Assembly (NCBI RefSeq): GCF_035222485.1
Contig: NC_085923.1
Coordinates: 3,162,001 to 3,226,000 of the forward strand
Origin: Podospora pseudoanserina
Taxonomy: Eukaryota > Ascomycota > Sordariomycetes > Sordariales > Podosporaceae
Length of the DNA: 64,000 bases
Direction: 5' to 3'
The number at the start of each line of letters is the position of its first letter. The stretch's first letter is position 1. A program made the position numbers and the translations under genes. The notes beneath the pieces were generated by a model that was given only the letters and a program-made list of their open reading frames with translations, was not told the origin of the DNA and ran no database searches. Positions 46,970-58,900 of this stretch are shown one piece after another.

Positions 46970-47206
46970 CTTTACGGTTTACTATCTTTCACATTACCTC
47001 TCTTTATTCTTACACGCCTTCTATTCTTAGGGTGCTAAAGTAAAGTCCGCTACGTCCCTGGGCCGCTAGCTTTTCTAATCTTCTCGCCTTAGTAAACTTC
47101 TAGTCCTTCTTTTTCTTAACCTAATTAAACTCAACTTTGCATTCCACACGTAACACGGCTATATGAAACTCGCCGTCCGTCAAACTACATCATTTAGAAG
47201 CCAGCC
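46970..47206. other. AT-rich spacer before the esterase gene
   Basis: About 240 nt, T/C-rich, with the esterase leader at the right end. Nothing else seen. Confidence 0.4.
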
Positions 47207-48064
47207 ATGACCGACTTTGGACCCATCCATGTCGTAGAGCCTCGCGTTCCGCACACCCACACCATCATTCTCCTTCACGGCCGTGGTAGTACTGGCGAAG
47301 AATTCGTCGAGGAGCTCTTTCAGTCCAAGCTCTCTACCGGCAAGACACTGCAAGAACACCTCGGATCCTGGCGCTGGGTCTTCCCGTCGTCGGCTGAGTT
47401 GTGGAGCACGGCGTTTGAGGAAGACATGCCGGCGTGGTTTGAGGCGCACTCCCTGACGGACCCCACGGCGAGACAAGACTTGCAGATGGCTGGGATCAGG
47501 GACTCGGTGCGCTACCTGACCCGACTGCTTGGTCAAGAGGTTGACAGGCTGGGCGGTGGCTCTGGCAAGGTGGTGCTGGGCGGAATCAGCCAGGGAGGTG
47601 CTATCGGGCTGTGGTCTTTGCTCTGTGCGGGTGCCGACGGCGCAGCCGGACGTCTGGGGGCATTTGTCGGGGCGAGCACTTGGCTCCCGTTCGCTGACGA
47701 GCTTGAGCGGCACCTTGGCCGGGAGGCTCAGGCGCAGCAAGACACCACCCGGGCTGCTGACACCGGAGAGGTTGACTCTGATGCTTTTGTGGAGGAGATG
47801 GCTGGCGCGACACGGGGGACGCTACGGGAGCCGAATGCTTCCCAGCATAGCTTGTTGTCAGTTCCAGTGTTCCTGGGCCATGGGACGGACGATGCTTATG
47901 TGGATGTTAGTTTGGGGCGGCGGGCAGCTGTTGTTCTGGGCAAAATTGGCCTAAGGGTTAAATGGCGCGAGTATTCAGGGGCAGAGCAGGAAGGACACTG
48001 GCTTAAGGAACCAGAGGAGCTGGACGATATCATACGGTTTCTGGAGTCCATATCAGCCGTCTAG
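47207..48064 (+). CDS. Phospholipase/carboxylesterase family (acyl-protein thioesterase-like)
   Basis: An intact single-exon alpha/beta hydrolase of 285 residues. The oxyanion-side motif LLHGRGSTGEEF, the nucleophile Ser128 in GGISQGG, Asp228 in GHGTDDAYV and His264 in QEGHWL form the catalytic triad of the phospholipase/carboxylesterase family, which includes acyl-protein thioesterases. A longer insert (residues about 165-205, acidic and Ala-rich) sets it apart from the short APT1 type. The gene is a GC-rich island between AT-rich blocks and two LTR fossils, in the middle of a broken NLR gene. It shows none of the decay around it, so it is either recently arrived or kept by selection. Confidence 0.85.
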   Translation: MTDFGPIHVVEPRVPHTHTIILLHGRGSTGEEFVEELFQSKLSTGKTLQEHLGSWRWVFPSSAELWSTAFEEDMPAWFEAHSLTDPTARQDLQMAGIRDSVRYLTRLLGQEVDRLGGGSGKVVLGGISQGGAIGLWSLLCAGADGAAGRLGAFVGASTWLPFADELERHLGREAQAQQDTTRAADTGEVDSDAFVEEMAGATRGTLREPNASQHSLLSVPVFLGHGTDDAYVDVSLGRRAAVVLGKIGLRVKWREYSGAEQEGHWLKEPEELDDIIRFLESISAV

Positions 48065-48774
48065 TACGCATATATAGCCGAAATACAATTTAAATAGTTA
48101 AGCAATATACTTACTTACTACAACTTAATACTGTTTAGTACGTTACATAACGCTTTCGACGTTGATAAATAGAGCTGATATATTTCTTTAGCCCGCAAAG
48201 AGTCGGAAAATAGTTTCCCGAATATAAAGTCGAGTTATAAACACGGATTATAACTAAATCACAATAGGCCTATTAAGTTTCGGATTTTTTTCCTCTTCTA
48301 GTTAAACTAATATAAATATATATACAAAAAAATATTCCATTACGTATTATGTCTCTCGTCCTTTTATTTTTTATATTTTATATACTTACAAAGTAGCCTA
48401 ATTACTTACAATATACTACCTCGCTTATTATATAAAGAATTCTACCCTTTATAAAGATCTAAACTCCTCTACTTAAATTTTTTTTAGAGAATTTTATAAG
48501 AATTAATATTTGAGATTAAAGTTATAATCTCTTTAAGAAATATAAAGCTACTACTTTACCATCGGTAGTATATCTCAGTTACAATCCTAACGCTCTTTAT
48601 ATTATCTCTACTTTACATCTTTATTAGCCCTAATATCTTAAAGAGTACGGTTATTATAAAGCTATATTTCGCAATAAAAGATATATATAAAACTTCGTCC
48701 ATGTAAACTAGAATACCTTTCTCGGCTTATTTAAACAGCTATAGTAAAATATTAAACTAGTATTTATAGAGATA
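48065..48774. other. AT-rich, probably RIP-altered DNA
   Basis: About 710 nt of strongly TA-rich sequence with stops in all frames, ending at the second LTR fossil. It is typical of repeat-induced point mutation in ascomycetes; that cause is inferred from composition. Confidence 0.6.
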
Positions 48775-49220
48775 TGTGACGAACCCCTATCCAGAACCTC
48801 TGAAAGGGATACTAGTTGAAGGCACTTCTGAACAATCCTGGTTCGGTACAGCTAAACAGTGTACAACAATGGCTTGTCTCAATCACAACAGTCTGATACC
48901 AACGATTGTGACTTGTATTGCATACTGCGGAACTGTCTATCTACGCCAGCCAGTTCCTCCGTATATATAGACCTTGGAACCCTGAGATGCTCGTCCTGCT
49001 ACGGCCTCGATCACTCCTAGCACATTGCATCCCGCAATATGCTCGTCGTGCTATACCTCTGATCACTCTTAGCACCTTGCATCCTGCAGACTGCTCGTGG
49101 GCCTTGGCACCATAGCACTTTTGTCCATGCCTGATTGGCCGTCCCCTGACTTCCTTAATGATTGGCTGGACGCCCCGCGTCCCACATGTGGCGTAGCTTG
49201 CTGTTGGTTTAACTGTGACA
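48775..49220 (+). mobile_element. Solo LTR fossil with target duplication, copy 2
   Basis: About 446 bp with TGTGAC...GTGACA ends, flanked directly by the 5-bp duplication AGATA (48770-48774 and 49221-49225). That is the expected trace of an LTR retroelement reduced to one LTR by recombination. It differs from copy 1 at scattered sites, many of them C/T or A/G, so it is not very recent. No coding part is present. Confidence 0.8.
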
Positions 49221-49800
49221 AGATATTAATAGAGATTAAGGTCGGCCGTTAGCGCGCGGTACCAAAGGAAAGATATTTAGACTTTATATTCCTAAATACT
49301 TATTATATAAAAGATTATATAGTAAATTAGGGTAATAGTACTTACGTTAGTTTATAGTACTTATTTTAGGTACGGAATTTAAATATAGATCTAAGACTTT
49401 ATCGCCTTACTTTTAATTATCTCTACCTATCAGTAATATACCAACTTTATTAGAATGAAGGCGCTTTTAGTAGAAAGGCCGTATAGTAAGGTTATTATGG
49501 CGATACAGAAGTGCCGGTTTTAAGTCTAGATGGATTTATTAAGGACTCGTTCCCTCTGCACATTAAAAGCCTAGGCATGCTCCCTGACCCGACTGAAGAT
49601 TTTGTGGTCGATTACCGTTGGCTTCACCGTCGAAAGCTTTGGAATTTAAACAACTGAAAATAACCTTGGAAAGTCAAGAGAGCATTGGCGGTTGGAGGCG
49701 GGGGTGCCGCTTGTTCCTTAACGACCCTCCCTGTAAGCGAGTCCGAAAACGGCAAAACATTTCCCTCGACCGGAAAGAACACTCAGTCCGCGCTACGAGG
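49221..49800. other. AT-rich block then remnant sequence
   Basis: The first 340 nt are TA-rich like the blocks above. From about 49560 composition returns to normal and short open pieces suggest the damaged middle of the NLR gene. No function can be assigned. Confidence 0.4.
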
Positions 49801-51192
49801 TAACCGTGGTTTTAGGCGCCTTCGAGCGCGCGAGCCCGACTTTGCGGAGCAACTCGCGAGGAATATTGTGTGGACAAGGCTGATGGTGTCTTCTTATGGG
49901 TGTGTCTTGTTGTGAAATCGCTTTTGACCGGACTGAACAATGACGACCGAATCAGCGATCTCCAAGGAAGGCTGGATGCCCTGCCTCCTGACTTGGAAGA
50001 TCTCTATGACGCAATCATCAAAACATGGGATACCTTTTACTTTAAACATGCCGCTCAATATTTTGAATTGAAAAAGGCACACATAGGCGTGTTAGAAGCG
50101 CGAATCCTGTTTCTCGCAGACACAGAAAATATTTCTCATGCCATCGAGATGGACAATCAACTAATCTCACAGGAGGAATATGATTCGCAGCTTTCTACAA
50201 TCGGGCGGCGCCTCAACAGCCGTTGTATGGGCCTGCTCGAGGTAACCAGTACTGGAGATGCTTTGCAGCCACATCCAGTTGAATACCTTCATCGAACTGC
50301 CAAGGGCTATCTTAGGAGACACGATGTCCAAGCTCGGCTGCAGGCCGCCACGGAACTGTTCGATCCATTTCTGCAACTGTGCGCAGCATACTTGCTATCT
50401 ATAAAATCAATGCCCTCCTACATCACCGGGCAAGATCGGAAGATTGATATCACGTTGCGGGCCCTCTGGGCTATGGTGTCCACCCGGTGGGTTGCGACAG
50501 GAAATACTGAAATCATGGTAGAGATTCTCGACAGGGTGGCACATCCTTTGGAGAAAGAGGGTGTTCTTCACAATCAGGAACGATCTCCTTGGTGGCCAAA
50601 CGCTACCTTACCCTGGTTCAATCACTTCTTGAGCCACCAAAGTTTTCTATCTCATGTCACAAGGGAAAATGTGACAGAATACGTCAGAGTTCGCGCTGGG
50701 AGATCTCCACAAGCCCCGTCCCTTCTTCTCATCGACGCAGCCTACAGCCGCCCAGACCCCAGCGTCAACAGGTTTCAGTTGCTGTTGGATTTAGGCGCGG
50801 ACATTAACTTCGAGCTCTTGTCGCAAGGCACTAATACCGGATCGGAAACTAGGTGTACAGTGTGGTCTGAAATTCTAGTAGGGTTTGTCTCGCGACAATT
50901 CCCAACCATGGAAACAATGAATGTAGAGAAGATATGTAGGGTATGGATTCCTGTTCTCCGGCTTTTGTTAGAAATGGGGGCGCCTGTTGAGGAACAAGTT
51001 CGGGATTCCTTACAATCAAGGTGTGCTCTTCTGTTTTCACCACATTACAATATGGAACGACTGTTCATAGGACTGCGACTGCTTCAGGTAGGTAACGAGG
51101 AGGACGCATTCAAGTTGCCTTGCAGGGAGCTACAGAGCATGCAGGAAGCAATTTCGTCAAACATCTCGTCAGAGGGAGAAGAAGGTGGATAA
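49801..51192 (+). pseudogene. NACHT/NLR-like gene, 3' half
   Basis: Continues the gene that stops at 46.17 kb. AREPDFAEQLARNIV is followed, after a frame change, by a clean 440-codon frame: DKADGVFLWVCLVVKSLLTGL, NDDRISDLQGRLDALPPDLEDLY (a hallmark of fungal NACHT proteins just after the NTPase), then a helical C-terminal region. HPVEYLHRTAKGYL matches the conserved HRTVRDFL position, and LLLDLGADINF resembles an ankyrin-type piece. It ends in an acidic tail (SEGEEGG). The C-terminal region is better kept than the NTPase. Since the two halves are in order and on the same strand, one insertion or a set of nested ones split the gene. Confidence 0.72.
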
Positions 51193-54100
51193 TACTTAGG
51201 TTGTCTTCACACTGGCATCTTAACAACTGCGCTATCTAGTTACCAATGTATCGGCTTAATATCAGGTATCTCTAGCAACAGATCTACGTGTGTTCAATAC
51301 TCGGAAGCTTCCGATAAATGTTATGAAAGCACATTACCCAAGTTTTTAGCAATACCAGTTCTGTGTTGCAACCCACCTCACACATGTGTGACTTAGGTAC
51401 CCCATGTAGAGATTATTCATCTATCTGTAACTATAGATTGGGCAGCATAAATGAGGGAAATGGTAACTCTAGCCATGGCGAGTCACCGAAGACACTCGAC
51501 CAAGAACAGTGCAGGATAAACCGACAGACACCTATGTTGGTTCATCTCGTTGACCACCCTGATCATAACAAAAACACCGACCCAGTTCTCAAATACCGTT
51601 GGAAATCTCCAACCTTGTCATCGACATCGATATGTTACCTCGGAACCTTGAGTAGGTACCCTAACTATTCCCTCTGGAAACCATCGCTCAATCCTTTAGT
51701 CTCTAAGTGCTGGCGAATCTCATGCTCATACGACTTTGCATGACCCGAGTAGTCAGAAACTCTTCATTGTTGGACTTGGCCACACAAACAAGCCTCATAA
51801 GCAGCCCCCAATGTCTGCAAAAAGACCTCATGTGGCGTAGAGCACAATCGAACCAATTTGTCGGACCGATGAGGCAAATTGGTTCCTCTTCCTCAACTAC
51901 AGCGCGATGGAATGATGGCTGGCGGCACAAACCTTCTAGAAAAGACGCCGAACAAACAAACCTTCCGACCATATGTCGTTAGGCTGGGCCGCGGTCGTAG
52001 GATCGCAGTTGGGCAGTCTTCAAGTGCTTAACCGACCCCGAAGGACGTAGGATGGCGTGCATAACTCCAGCAAACATGTGAAAATAGTGTCTGTATGAAC
52101 AAAAATAAGAATCATGAGATATTATCCATTCCTCAGGAGGAGCAACTGAAACAAACCTCGCCAGTTGTGTGACCTGTCCACTCATCATGAGCCATTTCAT
52201 CTTCGTCGCATGATGTCCTCTGCTGTCGTTCGGAAGGATGACTCAGCCAGGCCTGCCAAGCCTTTAACCCCTCTGCACGAGCCACACAGTGCACGCTGTT
52301 CCACAGTGACTTCCAGCATCCAACTCTTGGCACCACTCCAGCACTCTGATGCCCCGAGCATCACGAGAACACGGAACAGCCCACGCCCGCATCAAAGACG
52401 ATATCGCCTCTGTCCCCAACAAAAAAAAAAACCAGGCTCATATTGCTGCGGCATTGTTGACACATCAATTACGAAGTTATCGCCTCCACTTCGTCGTCAT
52501 TATCAAATCCAAGACCCAAGCGATACGAAATCGATATCTCCGTCCATTCCGTTCCGGCTGCAAATCCAGATCTGTGGCAGTGCTTCGCCTCCCACCTGCA
52601 CACTTGCGCGTTTTCCTACCAGTTCGCCCTTGTGGCTCATATCGAATTTCTTCCCCCTGATCGGATGAACAGGGTAGAAATGCAAGGCACATCAAGTTGA
52701 GGCCACCAATCGCTGTTATTCCATCCAGTCTCCCTCCCCCAAAAAAACTGCCTGTCATCCTTATCGGTATCACTATCACCCATACCCCGCGTTGATAGGC
52801 CCCTCGGTGGGTAGGTAGGTTGACAGAGTCATCGCCGTTAGCTATCAACTTGCGCAAGTGAGAAAGCCACCAAAAGCCACTTACCAACGCGATTGTTGGA
52901 GGTTATCATACCGAGATCCTGTTGTCATGTTTCCGCTAGTCTACGGCAAGGTGAAACGGCTGCACAGAGAGGAAAGTTGAAGAGAGAGAGAGAAGGGGGT
53001 TTCGGCGGTATGCATTCCCGAAACGGAAGCCCCCCCTGGTGTAAGTGGCTTCAGGGGCTCAGGGGGTGGGTGCGCAACACCACAACAAAGATGATGCCCA
53101 TGGTATTGTATCCAAGCGCACTTGCGAGGGAGAGCACGCCGCATTTTCATCAGCCGTCTGATGAGTATGGGACATTCACCGGGGCAGGCATTTCTGACTC
53201 TACCCCAAAAGTGCAGATTGCCTGCCTGAAGCCCCAGGTCCAGTAGAAAATAAGATGCTGACCACCAGCAATACCACAATGTCATGCATCGCTTACATGC
53301 CCACTCGACAGTACAATGGGTGCGTAGAGCCTATCTGCCTCAGGGGCTTTTTTTTGCAAAAGTGACTGATGCCAACTACCTTGTTCAGTACGATATGCCC
53401 AGTCAGTCACGACGACAACTACTGAAGCCACTGCAGAGAACTTGAGCCTCAAATGTCCATTTCCATTGTTACTCCCCCATCCCGGAGGCTGACGTGAGGC
53501 TCTTTTCTTTCTGCACATCCCTCAGACTGGAGTTTTGACACTTCACTGTAAGACAAGCACCCCCAGCCCCCGGGCCGGGCAACAAGGCTTCTTTCATCAT
53601 AGGCCCAGTCTCGCAGCCAGGGACCGAAAAAGTGTAAATGCCGGAGTTTGTGTTGTCGTGGCCAGCATGCTGGTCTGGGGGGCCCAGGCAGGCCGGCCGG
53701 CTCATCACACAATTGACTTTTTCGGATGCGCAAACGATCAATAACAAATGGTTCGGGCAAACGGGTCATTACCCGCAACAATTACGACAAATGCATCTTT
53801 GGCAAGGTAGGGATCTGAACTTTGCGGTCGCGGTGTCGTGTCGTGTGGTGTGCGGGGTAACAACATTAACAACAGCAACACCAGCGATATTCTGACGTGG
53901 CATCTCTAACTTACCTACTGACCGGATAAGTAAACAACCCAATCAATCATCCACCCACCCCCATCCATCCCTGCATTCGTTAGCACAGCTCAAGGGCAGA
54001 AAGCTTCAAGATGAATGACCCCCAACCAACCCAACCACCTGATTTCCCGACTGTCTGGCCCGGCGGTCAGCATGATAGGTCTGGAGACCTCCAACCTGAT

Positions 54101-54714
54101 GCCCAATAGACGAAGCGGAGTTGGAGTGTGGGAGTTTATGCACAATTGCGAGGGAGGGTGACCGCCCTTCCCCAAGTGATCCATCCATCCCCTCACTTTC
54201 ACTCCTCCCGAACCCGAAAACAAGCAAGTGTGTGTGAATTATCTCTTTGCCATTATTCTCTTCTTTGTATGTACCAATTCAGCAGACATGGACAAAAATT
54301 ATCTTTCGTTGTGATGTAGTTCTCGGTATTAATCCCTCCCCCACCGCCCCTTGGTACCTATTTGCCCTCTTTATGCTGGAAATGCGAGAGAGAAAAAAAA
54401 AAGGCCAGGCTGTATATGTAGTTTCCGATGAGACACAACGACAAAAAGAACAAAGAAACACCCCTCCTGTACCAATGCAAAGATATAATTCCCGCCTGCC
54501 CCGTTCCCAAGTTGTGAACGCCAATGTGCTTGCTTCCTTTCCCGTTCATGCCTGCCACCCAAAATAAACACCCTCGCGTTCTTTTCTCCCAAAGCGGGGG
54601 GAAAAAAAAAAAGAAAAGGAAAGACTCCGCCTTTTAATGCTGGTTTTAAGTAGAGAAAAAAAAATGAAAAAGTCATCGCGGTCATGATTGTGTTGTGTTG
54701 GCGAGGGAAAGTGC
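51193..54714. other. Intergenic region, 3.5 kb
   Basis: No convincing gene on either strand. It contains short A- and GA-rich tracts and TAGG-type motifs. Confidence 0.5.
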
Positions 54715-55920
54715 TCATCGCACACTAACCCCATTAAACATCCTCCCAAACATCTGCTTCATCCCCCCCTTCTTCACCCTCCCCTCCCCAACCACATGAT
54801 GACCCGAGCTCGGAACCTCATACGGCAACAGCTTCTTGGCAGCGACCTTGCGTGTATACTGCTGGTGCGAGTGGACAGTATACATCGCATCCTTCTCCGG
54901 CACGCAAGGCAAAACCTCCACCTCGGAACCATACAACCCATCCTGCTGTCCCGAGTAAATATACGGCTCCCCTCCCCTCGGCACACCCAAATCATGCTCC
55001 TCCTCATCATCATCACCCTCGGGCGTAGTCGCCCTCGAAGAGCTCACACTACCGGCATACGACGAGCCTGACGAGTACAACCCCGGAGGCGACGGCTCCC
55101 TCGAATACCCCCTCGACCTCGAACTCCCCCTGCTCGAAGAAGGAGTAGCAGCATAAACCTGCTCGGCAGAAACGGCAATCGACGTCTCCCTCGCAACCCG
55201 GATCCACTCCTCTTCCTCTTCCTCAATCTCCATCCTCCTCTGCCTCTCCATCTCCCTCTTCGCAGCGTGGCGCACCTCCCTCGCGTGGCGGGCCTCAATG
55301 TCATACTTGATCGGCGCAAGGAAGTGGTCTAATTCCCTGTATAAATCCTCCTCGGTGATCCTCAAATCCCAATCGAGCAAAAACAAGAGCTGCTTCTCCA
55401 TCAGGTTGACCTCGGTTCTCGAAAAGCCAAAGTTGTACACCTGGGTGGTGATGTAGCTGTAGCTAGCCCAGTGCTTGTTCTTGGGGGAGCTGTCGTTGAG
55501 GTACTTGGCCGCGAGGATGAGAGCAGCAAGGAAGATGCGGTGAGTGGTGCAGCGGAGTCCCTTGGCCATGGGTTGGAGCCGGGACCGGAGCCGGTTGAGG
55601 TAGACGAGGGTGGACATGAGGGTCGGCACCTGGACGTTGGAGGTGATGACGAGCTGGGTGATGAACTCCTCCAGGGTGGGCAAGGTGCTGTCTTCGCTGC
55701 GGACCGCTCTTGGCGGTGGTGTCCTGGGTGGGGAGGGGTATCTGGTTCTGGTTTCTTGGACGGGTGGTACCATCATGGTTGGGTCGCACGTGATGACGCC
55801 GGAAGCGGCGCTGGCGAGGTACCTGATCATTTCCTTGTCGACTCTCTTGTAGATAAAGGTCTCGAGGGCGGCAGCGTTGAGCTCAGCAGTGCCGAGGTAG
55901 GTTGATGGTATCGACTCCAT
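54715..55920 (-). CDS. pcl1: Pho85-type cyclin, Pcl1/PclA-like
   Basis: A single-exon gene of 401 residues. Pcl cyclins bind the Pho85/PhoA kinase and link G1 progression with polarised growth and conidiation. The N-terminal part (ETFIYKRVDKEMIRYLASAA) and the cyclin box (about 90-215) are clear: TLPTLEEFITQLVITSNVQVPTLM, VYLNRLRSRL, the hallmark THRIFLAALILAAKYLNDSSPKNKHW, EVNLMEKQLLFLLDWDLRI. The C-terminal half is low-complexity, with an Arg/Glu-rich helix, Ser/Arg-rich SRGYSREPSPPG and acidic GDDDEEEHD, and looks like a regulated, possibly degradation-linked tail. The chosen ATG (55920) opens the conserved region. The frame stays open upstream to 56169 through the dinucleotide repeat, so an N-terminal extension cannot be excluded. 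Confidence 0.92.
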   Translation of the reverse strand: MESIPSTYLGTAELNAAALETFIYKRVDKEMIRYLASAASGVITCDPTMMVPPVQETRTRYPSPPRTPPPRAVRSEDSTLPTLEEFITQLVITSNVQVPTLMSTLVYLNRLRSRLQPMAKGLRCTTHRIFLAALILAAKYLNDSSPKNKHWASYSYITTQVYNFGFSRTEVNLMEKQLLFLLDWDLRITEEDLYRELDHFLAPIKYDIEARHAREVRHAAKREMERQRRMEIEEEEEEWIRVARETSIAVSAEQVYAATPSSSRGSSRSRGYSREPSPPGLYSSGSSYAGSVSSSRATTPEGDDDEEEHDLGVPRGGEPYIYSGQQDGLYGSEVEVLPCVPEKDAMYTVHSHQQYTRKVAAKKLLPYEVPSSGHHVVGEGRVKKGGMKQMFGRMFNGVSVR

Positions 55921-55936
55921 GGCGGTGATGTGAAGA

Positions 55937-55939
55937 TGT

Positions 55940-55994
<55 letters not shown>
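55937..55994. repeat. (TG)n(AG)n microsatellite in the cyclin leader
   Basis: A compound tract of about 12 TG and 16 AG units lies 17 nt upstream of the cyclin ATG. On the coding strand it reads CT then CA repeats, probably in the 5' leader. Confidence 0.9.
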
Positions 55995-55996
<2 letters not shown>

Positions 55997-58900
55997 GTGA
56001 CGTCGATGTGGTGTGTGTTGGCGTGTGTTGGCGACAGTTGACGAAAGAGAAACAAAGTACCCGACTGTGTCTCTCTTTGACTGTCTTGTTGTTGATGGGG
56101 ATAGTGAAATGCAATGAAAGAGATAGGATGACGAAATGGAGATGTCCCTGGAGTTAAGTATAAACTCAACAGAGGCGGACCCGGAGGGAAGACTCCACAC
56201 AGGGGTCTGTTTAGGGAAAAACAACAAAGTACACAAATGTTGGGGTAGCGGCCGTGGTGTTCCAGTAAAGGCCGGCTTCTACAGGGGTGCCTGTAGCTGG
56301 GGTGTGCTGGGGTGTCTCAGTGGCTTTGTTGCCCAAGTGCTCAGTGACGAGGCTGAGCTCCAGGCGGACAAGGATGGCAGGGGTTGCAGCGGCACAGGGG
56401 GGTGCGTGGGCACTCTGGGATGTTGTGGTGGCCCGCTGTATCGGTCGGGACCGGGGATGGGCGCGCGATCAGCGGCTTCTGGGCTTCTGGGGCCTCTAGG
56501 CTCGTCTGGATTGCTCTGCGATCTGATTGCTGAGGCCAAGAAAAGCCGTCGACCAATCAGGACTGCAGTGGGGGAACCCCGTTGTTGACCAAGAGTCGAG
56601 GCAGGCGGACAAGTCCGTATCGCAAGCAAAAAAATAAAATCGAAACGCCTCGGAGGCAAAAGGAAACCAGAAGAGACAAGTCTTCCTTCGGTTTTCTTAA
56701 ACACGAACAAGCTGGAAATGACAAGTCGCAGCTTGACTGGCGCGGTGGCGATCCCGGAATAAGTGGGGAAAGCTGCCGAGGTTTGGGGCCGGGTCTCGGA
56801 GGCCGGCTTCTGCTGGTTTGCGTGGTAGCAGGTGCTGGAAATCCCAAGGGAATCAATCCACTAGAGAATTAGCAGAACAGGCGGTCGGGGTGCACGATCG
56901 GCAGCCGATTGAGTCAGCGGATGTTGACAGGGCCTATCCGTGCTCACGTCGTGGGGTTTTCGAGTCGAGCGTTTGCTGCGGTCTGATGTCGGGGTCGAGA
57001 CTGGTCGATGATGCCGAGCAATGCCGGTGGAGTATTGATTATGTGTTAAATGAGAAATGCAAATGCAATCGATATGGATGCTCCGAGCCGGCGGATGCGT
57101 GACCAAATTGGGAAATGCACAAAAATAAGAAAAGGGCACCGGGAGGAGAGCACTGCTGCACACGTCTGGCTGGATATTCTGAACTTCGTCCTCGTGGGCT
57201 CCGAACAGGTTTTAATATCCTGTCGACGGAATTAAAGGATTGCGGGTCTGCGCGGTAAGGCGGTAGAGCGGTAAACTAGATGGCTGGCTGGACCAGGGGG
57301 TGTCAACAGTCGCGCGCCAAAAGGCTAGGTAGGTAGCTGTCCGTCTGTCTGTCTGTCTGCCTGTCTCTGCTGCCGCTTGTCGCTGCGTTCGAGCTGTCGC
57401 CCAGTACCACTTGTCAATCGGCGCTCTGGGGGCCATTGATTCGTGCTCGTCGCTCCTCTGCTCCTGTCGCAACAGTCGCAGCGGCAAGCGGGGGGCGAAG
57501 CCGGTGGGGTCTTGGCCAAACAAATACCACAGTACAGAATAAAAAAAGACAAGCGACTCACTCACCATCAATGTGCGATAGGTCCAACGGGACGGGCTGG
57601 ACTGCCAAACACTCCAAGGGTTTGTTGGCAAAGGATGGGCACTCGGCGGGCTTCCTAGTGAGAGGCAGAGGAGAAATAAGCTTCTTGTTTGATCGGTAGT
57701 ATGATGACAAGATAAATAGGTGGCCAAGCGGCAGCCTTGGCACTGGATTTCGGGTAGATGCACTGTTGGGGTCTGGTCGATGCAGTTTGGTGGCTGGTGG
57801 ACCATATAAGATTATCGTGTTACGGCCTGGTGTTGATGATGATGCCCATGATGACGGGCGCTGTCATGGGAGTTTTTGTAGGCTGCAAAGATGGCACCAT
57901 GCACGCATCCAGGCTCCAGTGTCCTCGCTCACTCAGGGAGAGGGGAAATGATGGACTGGCACAACTTACAGAAGGGAGCGTGTGATAAGGGAGTGGTGGC
58001 AAAGAGTTCCAGTTTCCCCCTTCTTTGGTCAATGGAACCGGGTTGAAGCACGAAAGGGAGGGGAAACAGCCGAGTAGGTCGTCAATATAACTCTCCAAAA
58101 GATGGACGGGACAAAAGATGGGATTGTGGATTCCAGAGCCGAAGCAAAAGGGATGACAGGTGACACTTTATTAGGCACAAGGAACATTCAACGTGGCCGT
58201 CACCGGCATCCAAGCACCCGACCCAGGGAGATGCGTGGGACCGAGTCATAGGGATAGGAGATATCTGCAGCTCAGTTGGCGAGCATTTCCCCTGTGCCCT
58301 TCCACCCTTCCGCCCTGAAAAAGGCTGGTGCCACCCAGCTTTGGCTGGCTGTAGGTGTGCATTTGATCCATGCCTATATCCACGCGATGCATAACTCCTG
58401 AGATGAATGGTTGGCCAGCTCTTGGATGCCAGACTTTCGAGTTTGCCAGCGATCCGGGTTGCGGCCGATGTGATTGGCCCGTTGCATCCTCAACGCCCGG
58501 ACATGAAACAAGAGGGGTTGTGTTTCTTCTTCCACATGGGAGGCGATTTCAGGAGACGGAACTGTTCGAAGATGCTGATAGACATAGGATATTCCCTTGT
58601 AGCGATTGGGCTTGGGTTCCTGCCGTTGTGCTGATCTGCCTCTCAACTGCACTTTACATGGCGAACACTGTGTCGTGCGTTGAGGAGTCGCAGAGCATAG
58701 CTGTTCCAGCCCAATCAGACCGCATTTGCGCCGTCAACCCGAGATATTGGACCAGACTGCAGCCGCAGAATAGCCTCACCGGCCTCTGCTGGCACTGGGC
58801 ATCCACGCAGGCACTCTGTGGCGATTCTTGACATGCTGCCGCTCTTGCTTGATCCATGACCGGTCTTGAACCTGTAAATTGCTCGTAACCATTCTTCCCG

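Noticed and set aside
46519-49220. The two LTR-like copies as ends of one element carrying the esterase
   Set aside because: Copy 2 has its own AGATA duplication on both sides, and the outer flanks of the pair do not match, so they are better seen as separate insertions.
51703-51972. 89-codon minus-strand frame
   Set aside because: No domain or splice support and a complementary open frame of equal length.
58268-58310. tRNA-like D arm (GCTCAGTTGGCGAGC)
   Set aside because: No matching anticodon arm, T arm or acceptor stem follows.
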